Positions 5,570 to 6,230 of a stretch of 6,230 nt of DNA are shown in pieces; the stretch's first letter is position 1; each line of letters starts with the position of its first letter. The DNA comes from an uncultured Bacilli bacterium (GTDB lineage: Bacteria > Bacillota_I > Bacilli_A > RF39 > UBA660): NCBI GenBank assembly GCA_934122215.1, contig CAKOWF010000050.1, positions 1 through 6,230 of the forward strand, read 5' to 3'. A program made the translations under genes and the position numbers. The notes beneath the pieces are model-generated. The model searched no databases and had not been told where the DNA came from. It saw only the letters and a program-made list of their open reading frames with translations.

Positions 5570-5590
5570 GTTAATTATTTATACATTATA
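5561..5590 (+). promoter_or_regulatory. Possible forespore (sigma-G/F-like) promoter of the spore coat genes
   Basis: TGAATA (5561-5566) matches the B. subtilis sigma-G -35 consensus exactly; 17 nt later CATTATA (5584-5590) matches the CATACTA -10 at five of seven positions. A housekeeping reading uses TATAAT at 5587-5592, but no acceptable -35 lies at 16-18 nt (TTGAAT is 21 nt away). The start would fall at about 5597, making a leader of about 13 nt that begins at the ribosome site AAAGGAG (5597-5603), which is a weakness of the call. Confidence 0.5.
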
Positions 5591-5609
5591 ATTTTGAAAG
5601 GAGAATTTT

Positions 5610-5807
5610 ATGGAACAAGTACCTGTAATGATTTCTACTAAAGATTTAGCATATTTAACTGATATTTTTTCTTGGAATTATAATGCTTCTAAAGTAGCTC
5701 ATAATTATTTTAGTATTACTAATAATCAAGAACTTAAGGATGTTTTTCATGATGTATTTTTAATTCATAAAGAAATATGTGAAGATGTACTTGATATTTT
5801 AGAATAG
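5610..5807 (+). CDS. Small CotF-type spore coat protein
   Basis: 65 residues. Two helices can be drawn: about 11-36 (TKDLAYLTDIFSWNYNASKVAH and on) and about 39-64 (NQELKDVFHDVFLIHKEICE and on), separated by SITN. The start of the first helix, ISTKDLAYLTDIFSWN, is the pattern of short ferritin-like spore coat proteins of the CotF group, where TKD followed by a WN-containing helix is typical. These proteins are made during sporulation and deposited in the coat. The ATG has an ideal ribosome site, AAAGGAG, 6 nt upstream. The stop is 9 nt before the next coat gene, so the two are one operon. There is no signal peptide, as expected for a protein assembled onto the forespore from inside the mother cell or forespore. 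Family assignment is by pattern and by its neighbour; the protein is short for a full ferritin-like bundle. Confidence 0.82.
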   Translation: MEQVPVMISTKDLAYLTDIFSWNYNASKVAHNYFSITNNQELKDVFHDVFLIHKEICEDVLDILE

Positions 5808-5816
5808 GAGGATATT

Positions 5817-6134
5817 ATGTTAAAAAAAGAAAACCCTAAAATGAAAGTACCTAGTGGTATTGAAATTAATGATAAAGATATGTTAACAGCTTTACTTGAA
5901 ATTGAAAAAAACATGAGTGTTAATTTAACTATAGCTATGAATGAAGCAAGTAACGAAAATTTATATGAAAGATTATTTGATTCATTTGAAACTATTAAAG
6001 ATTTGCAAAGAGATTTATATGAAATTGCCTTTAGATATGGATGGTATTCATTAGAAGAAGCTGAAGATAGTAAAGTTAGTGAAGAATACAATAAATTAAA
6101 TGAAGAAATAAATGATTTAAATTGTATAGATTAA
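5817..6134 (+). CDS. Spore coat protein, CotF family
   Basis: 105 residues. After a basic, proline-containing start (1-17) come two long helices, about 19-47 (DKDMLTALLEIEKNMSVNLT and on) and 48-73 (ENLYERLFDSFETIKDLQRD and on), then the family hallmark RYGWYSLEEAE (73-83; usually GWYP) and a short charged helix. This matches the C-terminal region of CotF-type coat proteins. CotF of B. subtilis is an inner coat protein; the biochemical role of the family is unknown. The ribosome site AGGAGG overlaps the stop codon of the preceding coat gene (TAG GAGG), 5 nt before the ATG, so translation is coupled. A strong terminator starts at the stop codon. No symbol is given because several paralogues are common in spore formers. 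Confidence 0.9.
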   Translation: MLKKENPKMKVPSGIEINDKDMLTALLEIEKNMSVNLTIAMNEASNENLYERLFDSFETIKDLQRDLYEIAFRYGWYSLEEAEDSKVSEEYNKLNEEINDLNCID

Positions 6135-6157
6135 AAGGTACTTGAAAAGTACCTTTT
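6133..6157. terminator. Bidirectional terminator shared by the coat operon and the convergent YitT-type gene
   Basis: AAAAGGTACT (6133-6142) and AGTACCTTTT (6148-6157) form a perfect 10-bp stem around TGAAA. It has an A-run on the left and a T-run on the right, so it works in both directions. The stop codons of both convergent genes (6132-6134 plus, 6156-6158 minus) overlap its ends. Confidence 0.88.
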
Positions 6158-6230
6158 AGTTACCAAAATATCCATTATATACTTCTTTAGTTTCATTAAC
6201 AACTACAAAAGCATTTGGATCATATTTTTT
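6156..6230 (-). CDS. C-terminal end of a YitT-family membrane protein (DUF2179 domain), partial
   Basis: Only the last 24 codons and the TAA are present; the gene starts beyond the right edge. The visible sequence contains YDPNAFVVVNETKEVYNGYF, the closing segment of the DUF2179 domain that ends YitT-family proteins (typically Asp-Pro-x-Ala-Phe, strand, then a Glu-Val and Gly near the end). Full proteins are about 280-290 residues with a five- to six-helix membrane part before this cytoplasmic domain; their function is not established. The call rests on this short stretch. Its stop codon lies in the right arm of the shared terminator. Confidence 0.75.
   Translation of the reverse strand, partial: KKYDPNAFVVVNETKEVYNGYFGN

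Noticed and set aside
5765..6091. 108-codon open frame on the minus strand across the coat genes
   Set aside because: It lies antisense to two well-supported coat genes, has no ribosome site, and is rich in Ser/Leu/Phe/Ile as expected from the complement of AT-rich, Glu/Lys/Asn-rich coding sequence.
1..6230. Defence system, prophage, CRISPR array or mobile element
   Set aside because: No transposase, integrase, nuclease/effector pair, repeat array or terminal inverted repeats were found; the RecD2 helicase is the housekeeping repair type, not part of a phage-defence module.

Overview
The window comes from a spore-forming, very AT-rich member of the Bacillota. The support is a near-canonical SpoVS, two CotF-type spore coat genes, a SufU-type (not IscU-type) scaffold protein, a RecD2 helicase without RecBC, strong AAGGTGA/GGAGG ribosome sites, and a G+C content of roughly a quarter by eye. 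TGA is a true stop (it ends sufU), so this is not the Mycoplasma code. The composition and gene style fit uncultured gut Bacilli (RF39 or Erysipelotrichia-like); that placement is inference.

Layout, right to left on the minus strand. A block of genes runs leftward from about 5530: recD2 (735 aa), a 50-aa single-helix protein, a 279-aa protein that looks like a metallopeptidase whose catalytic residues are gone, spoVS, a 275-aa protein with TPR-like helices and a distinct C-terminal domain, then sufU and the start of sufB, which leaves the window. Intrinsic terminators follow the 50-aa gene, the 279-aa gene, spoVS and the 275-aa gene, so these are mostly short separate transcription units and not one operon. 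sufU and sufB are tightly coupled (4 nt apart).

On the plus strand, two small spore coat genes (65 and 105 aa) run rightward from 5610, divergent from recD2. Their shared upstream region carries a perfect 8-bp inverted repeat that overlaps both -35 elements, and the coat-gene promoter resembles a forespore sigma-G/F promoter. A symmetric hairpin after the second coat gene serves as terminator for it and for a convergent gene, of which only the last 24 codons (YitT family, DUF2179 domain) are present.

Functional themes are Fe-S cluster assembly (SufU/SufB), sporulation (SpoVS, CotF pair) and DNA repair (RecD2). I found no CRISPR array, tRNA, rRNA, transposase or phage module. The most unusual items are the pseudo-peptidase, the uncharacterised TPR-like protein, the divergent coat/recD2 control region, a 16-bp perfect palindrome downstream of recD2, and consistently very short predicted 5' leaders.
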